Origin: Nostoc foliaceum FACHB-393
GTDB taxonomy: Bacteria > Cyanobacteriota > Cyanobacteriia > Cyanobacteriales > Nostocaceae
NCBI RefSeq assembly: GCF_014698505.1
Contig: NZ_JACJTD010000069.1
Coordinates: 1-32,783, forward strand
Direction: 5' to 3'
Length of the DNA: 32,783 nt
In this document: positions 30,403 through 32,783 of the stretch, piece by piece
Layout: the number at the start of each line of letters is the position of its first letter
Numbering within the stretch: position 1 is the first letter of the stretch
Program-made: the position numbers and the translations under genes
Notes under the pieces: model-generated
Told to the model about the DNA's origin: nothing
The model's database searches: none
The model's input: only the letters and a program-made list of their open reading frames with translations

Positions 30403-31200
30403 ATGATGACACAACTTTCAGCCCCTACGCCAACAAAAGATCCGCTAACCACACGCGATCGCCATATCATTGCAACCATCGTGAATCAGTCGGACTATTC
30501 AAAAGAGTGCCAGCCCGAAGATGTGGTCACTATCTGGATAAACTCGGATGATATCGTCTGGGTAAAAATGATCCACGGCTATGCTCGCTACCACAAACAA
30601 TCTTTCAAACGCGCTGTTGCAGAGGTAAAAGCGAGTCTTTCTGCTCCAGTAGAGCGCAATCACCAGGAAAATGAGGAATTAAAACAAGCTTCTGAGAAAA
30701 TAGGCTTGTTAGGTGATTGTGATTGGCTATCGTCGAGCGTCCAATACCATTCTGATAAAGTAATCGGTCATGCTGGTTGTTATATCTCTCACAAGGCTCG
30801 AATATTAACCCCACCATCTGAATGGGACTTCACCTTGCCGAAGTGGAATATGCCTGCTGCCATCTGTCCAGACTGCGAAGGTCATGGGTGCGGTAACTGT
30901 GGGTATCGCGGGACTCGTGCAGAAGACTTGTGCGAACCAGTGGACGACTATCGACTGACCTATGTAGGACGCACTAGCCTTCAGACGGCTCACAATGTAT
31001 ATCTAGATGTTAAGTTCTTGGGAATAGTCTTCAAGGTCAGAAACGTTGATGAGTTATGGGAAAACGACCCTAAGACTTACTACTGGCGGTGTGGCGATGG
31101 CGTGCAGTGCTGGAGCGTCAGGGAGGCTATTGAATCCTTTGCCCTAGCTCCGGTAACTAGTGAAGTGCCATACGTTAGCTTAGAATTGGCGGTAGCATAA
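30403..31200 (+). CDS. Hypothetical protein with DnaJ-type zinc motif
   Basis: The product is 265 residues, MMTQLSAPTPTKDPLTTRDR..., with AAGAGG 8 nt before the start. The segment CPDCEGHGCGNCGYRGTR (about 153-170) matches the CxxCxGxG repeat of the DnaJ zinc-binding domain, here as a single closely packed cluster. The N-terminal part (IWINSDDIVWVKMIHGYARY) and the C-terminal part (YWRCGDGVQCWSVREAIESF) are unfamiliar. There is no J domain (no HPD), so it is not a DnaJ. I have a vague memory of relatives on cyanobacterial plasmids. Function unknown. A hairpin at 31219-31251 may end its transcript. Confidence 0.72.
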   Translation: MMTQLSAPTPTKDPLTTRDRHIIATIVNQSDYSKECQPEDVVTIWINSDDIVWVKMIHGYARYHKQSFKRAVAEVKASLSAPVERNHQENEELKQASEKIGLLGDCDWLSSSVQYHSDKVIGHAGCYISHKARILTPPSEWDFTLPKWNMPAAICPDCEGHGCGNCGYRGTRAEDLCEPVDDYRLTYVGRTSLQTAHNVYLDVKFLGIVFKVRNVDELWENDPKTYYWRCGDGVQCWSVREAIESFALAPVTSEVPYVSLELAVA

Positions 31201-31218
31201 GATTAAATAAATCTGAAC

Positions 31219-31251
31219 AGTGGACAGGAGAAATTATAAAAACTGTCCACT
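31219..31251 (+). terminator. Stem-loop after 30403-31200
   Basis: AGTGGACAG (31219-31227) pairs perfectly with CTGTCCACT (31243-31251) around a 15-nt AT-rich loop. It lies 19 nt after the stop codon. There is no strong T run, so it may be a weak terminator or a 3' stabiliser. Confidence 0.42.
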
Positions 31252-31364
31252 TACCAATTTGAAAACAAGATCCTTTATTTGAATGTAAAGATAGAAGCAA
31301 ATCTAAAATTTTTGCGCGATCAAACATTCCGTTGGCATCAGTTCAAACTTGAAGAGATAATACG

Positions 31365-31982
31365 ATGTTTCAAGCTTTACCAGAACCAGTTACTTTTGAA
31401 GAATTTCTAGAGTGGAAACCAGAAAATGGCAGATATGAACTATACAAAGGAGTAATAGTAGAAATGCAACCAACAGGAGAACATGAGCTAGTTAGAGCAT
31501 TTTTGATTAGAGAACTCAATTTTGAGATTCGCAGATTTAATCTAGCTTATACTATTCCTGGTCAAGTATTAGTCAAGTCAGTTGATAGGAAATCTGGTTA
31601 TATTCCAGATGTATTAGTATTGAATCTTCCTAACTTGGTCAATGAACCCCTGTGGAAAAAAGCATCAACAGTTACTCAAGCAGAATCAATTCCATTAGCC
31701 GTGGAAGTTGTAAGTACAAATTGGCGTGATGATTATTTCCTAAAATTTGGTGAGTACGAGGAAATTGGGATTCCAGAATATTGGATTGTTGATTATGCTG
31801 CTCTTGGTGGAAAGCGGTTTATTGGGAATCCTAAACAACCGACAATATCAGTTTATGCTTTAGTAGAAGGTGAATATCAAGTTACTCAATTTCGAGGAAA
31901 TGACCGGATTCAATCACCTACTTTAAGAGAGTTAAATTTAACTGCTGAACAAGTTTTTCAAGCCGCTTTAGGAGGGTATTAA
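31365..31982 (+). CDS. Uma2 family endonuclease
   Basis: The product is 205 residues, MFQALPEPVTFEEFLEWKPE... It shows the Uma2 (DUF820) pattern of the PD-(D/E)XK nuclease fold: YELYKGVIVEMQPTGEHELV, GYIPDVLVLNLP with the conserved Pro-Asp, PLAVEVVSTNWRDDYFLKFG with the Glu-x-Val strand, and the C-terminal GIPEYWIVD. Uma2 genes are present in dozens of copies in filamentous cyanobacteria. Their biological role is not settled, and links to mobile DNA or restriction-like activity are suggested by the fold. Length is normal and the catalytic residues look intact. It appears to be a single-gene unit. Confidence 0.92.
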   Translation: MFQALPEPVTFEEFLEWKPENGRYELYKGVIVEMQPTGEHELVRAFLIRELNFEIRRFNLAYTIPGQVLVKSVDRKSGYIPDVLVLNLPNLVNEPLWKKASTVTQAESIPLAVEVVSTNWRDDYFLKFGEYEEIGIPEYWIVDYAALGGKRFIGNPKQPTISVYALVEGEYQVTQFRGNDRIQSPTLRELNLTAEQVFQAALGGY

Positions 31983-32059
31983 TTAAAATTAGTACTTTCA
32001 AAGTCAATAAAAACGATTTTTGCATTAGTATAACGTATCCTTAGCGATTTGTTTTTTGA

Positions 32060-32677
32060 ATGACCCAAAAATTTTATAGTCTGTTTGTTGAGCATTATCT
32101 CGAAGGCTTGCTTTCACCATTAGGTAGCGTAGAAGTTAGCGGTGTAATAACCGATTCAGAAAAACGGGGAATTGTTCTGTTTTTTCCAAAAGGGACAATT
32201 CAAACCGAAAGACACTCACTTGGATTACTTGCTAAAGTTGCTCAAAGTGATTGTTCAATAGAAGTTTATTGTGAGGAAATTGGTGAAACAGAAGTCCGAA
32301 GCTGCCTACATAAACTTTTAAGTGTCTTTTCAACTTTGAACTGTCATGCATCGCCAGAAGGAAAAACTTTACATGATAATGATTTACCTCGTTTATGGAT
32401 TGTAGTACCATCAGCTTCGCCAGATTTACTCAAAAGTTTTGGCGCACAATTAGAGCTAGAAAACTGGACTACTGGAATATACTTTCTGCCTAATGTTTTT
32501 AGAATTGCAATAGTAGCTACTAACCAACTACCAGTTACTTCAGAGACGCTGTGGTTGAGGCTTTTGGGACGAGGAGCAATTCAAAAGCAAGCAGTAAGTG
32601 AACTGGTTGCACTACAACCATCCGATCTTGTACGCCGGAACGTACTGGAAATAATTGTAACCGTTCACAGGATTTGA
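32060..32677 (+). CDS. Conserved cyanobacterial protein, probably shortened
   Basis: The product is 205 residues, MTQKFYSLFVEHYLEGLLSP... LPRLWIVVPSASPDLLKSFG, GIYFLPNVFRIAIVATNQLP and VTSETLWLRLLGRGAIQKQA form a pattern I remember from abundant cyanobacterial proteins of about 280-320 residues whose C-terminus carries an acidic helical tail (EDRELIM-like). Here the protein ends soon after NVLEII at TGA (32675-32677). Frame 1 stays open past this point to TAA 32716-32718 (NRSQDLKRYSEKWVTEVVD), so a late frameshift is possible. Function unknown. Confidence 0.68.
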   Translation: MTQKFYSLFVEHYLEGLLSPLGSVEVSGVITDSEKRGIVLFFPKGTIQTERHSLGLLAKVAQSDCSIEVYCEEIGETEVRSCLHKLLSVFSTLNCHASPEGKTLHDNDLPRLWIVVPSASPDLLKSFGAQLELENWTTGIYFLPNVFRIAIVATNQLPVTSETLWLRLLGRGAIQKQAVSELVALQPSDLVRRNVLEIIVTVHRI

Positions 32678-32723
32678 AGCGCTACAGTGAAAAATGGGTT
32701 ACTGAGGTGGTAGATTAAACTGC

Positions 32724-32783
32724 ATGGAAGAAAACTGCCTCGCCTACGGAATTGAAATTTCCGACTCAGATTGGGATCTGACT
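32724..32783 (+). CDS. Start of a gene continuing outside the window
   Basis: ATG at 32724 opens MEENCLAYGIEISDSDWDLT to the edge of the window, with GAGGTGG about 12 nt upstream. The ISxxDWxxT pattern recalls the beginning of some cyanobacterial IS66-like transposases, but 20 residues are too few to decide. Confidence 0.4.
   Translation, partial: MEENCLAYGIEISDSDWDLT

Overview
The window looks like accessory DNA, probably a plasmid or genomic island, from a filamentous nitrogen-fixing cyanobacterium of the Nostocales. The evidence is the many GCGATCGC (HIP1) octamers, heptanucleotide repeats (CCTGCCT), small dispersed repeats of the 'gatgcctacggcgggctacg' kind, very large hybrid histidine kinases, a Uma2 nuclease, and gene families I know mainly from Nostoc, Anabaena and Calothrix. 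No tRNA, rRNA or CRISPR array was seen.

Layout. (1) 1-3935 is plasmid-type module A: small unknown minus-strand genes (1-337, 469-852, 878-1081, 1074-1400, 1519-2391), diverging from an XRE regulator (2556-2792) and a ParB-like/plasmid-maintenance-like gene (3023-3935) broken by a stop and a frameshift. (2) 4105-11054 is a two-gene operon of hybrid sensor kinases. The larger kinase carries a strongly repetitive linker. (3) 11289-14278 is module B, a same-orientation paralogue of module A. Here the ParB-like gene is intact and the 107-codon gene is broken. The XRE regulator, the operator and the N-terminus of the divergent gene belong to a different type. (4) 14279-16730 holds a strongly structured intergenic segment, a gene remnant ending in a dispersed repeat, a secreted DUF2252 protein and a palindromic repeat. 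(5) 16732-22143 is a translationally coupled three-gene operon on the minus strand (DUF6361 - phospholipase-D-like - SNF2/DEAD-like helicase). It has the make-up of an anti-phage system, but the helicase is cut off before motifs V/VI by a purine/pyrimidine hairpin repeat. (6) 22323-22453 is a decayed third copy of the start of the ParB-like gene. (7) 22573-26417 is a tightly packed minus-strand operon: C2H2 zinc-finger protein - coiled-coil protein - lidless Hsp70-like ATPase - small Cys-rich protein. I know of no named system with this make-up, and it is the best candidate here for an undescribed one. (8) 26707-29331 is a TnpB-only IS200/IS605-type element inserted near codon 11 of a DNA-binding-protein gene, downstream of an unknown gene. 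(9) 29658-32783 holds an XRE autoregulator with a textbook palindromic operator-promoter, a DnaJ-type zinc-motif protein, a Uma2-family nuclease, a conserved cyanobacterial protein and the start of another gene.

How it fits together. The two modules plus the remnant are direct repeats that punctuate the cargo: kinases between A and B, DUF2252 and the defence-like operon between B and C, the Hsp70 operon after C. Homologous recombination between them could excise or amplify cargo. Hairpin-forming purine/pyrimidine repeats occur in spacers and inside four genes, where they add in-frame linkers or truncate the protein. Family assignments come from motifs read by eye and from memory. No database search was run.
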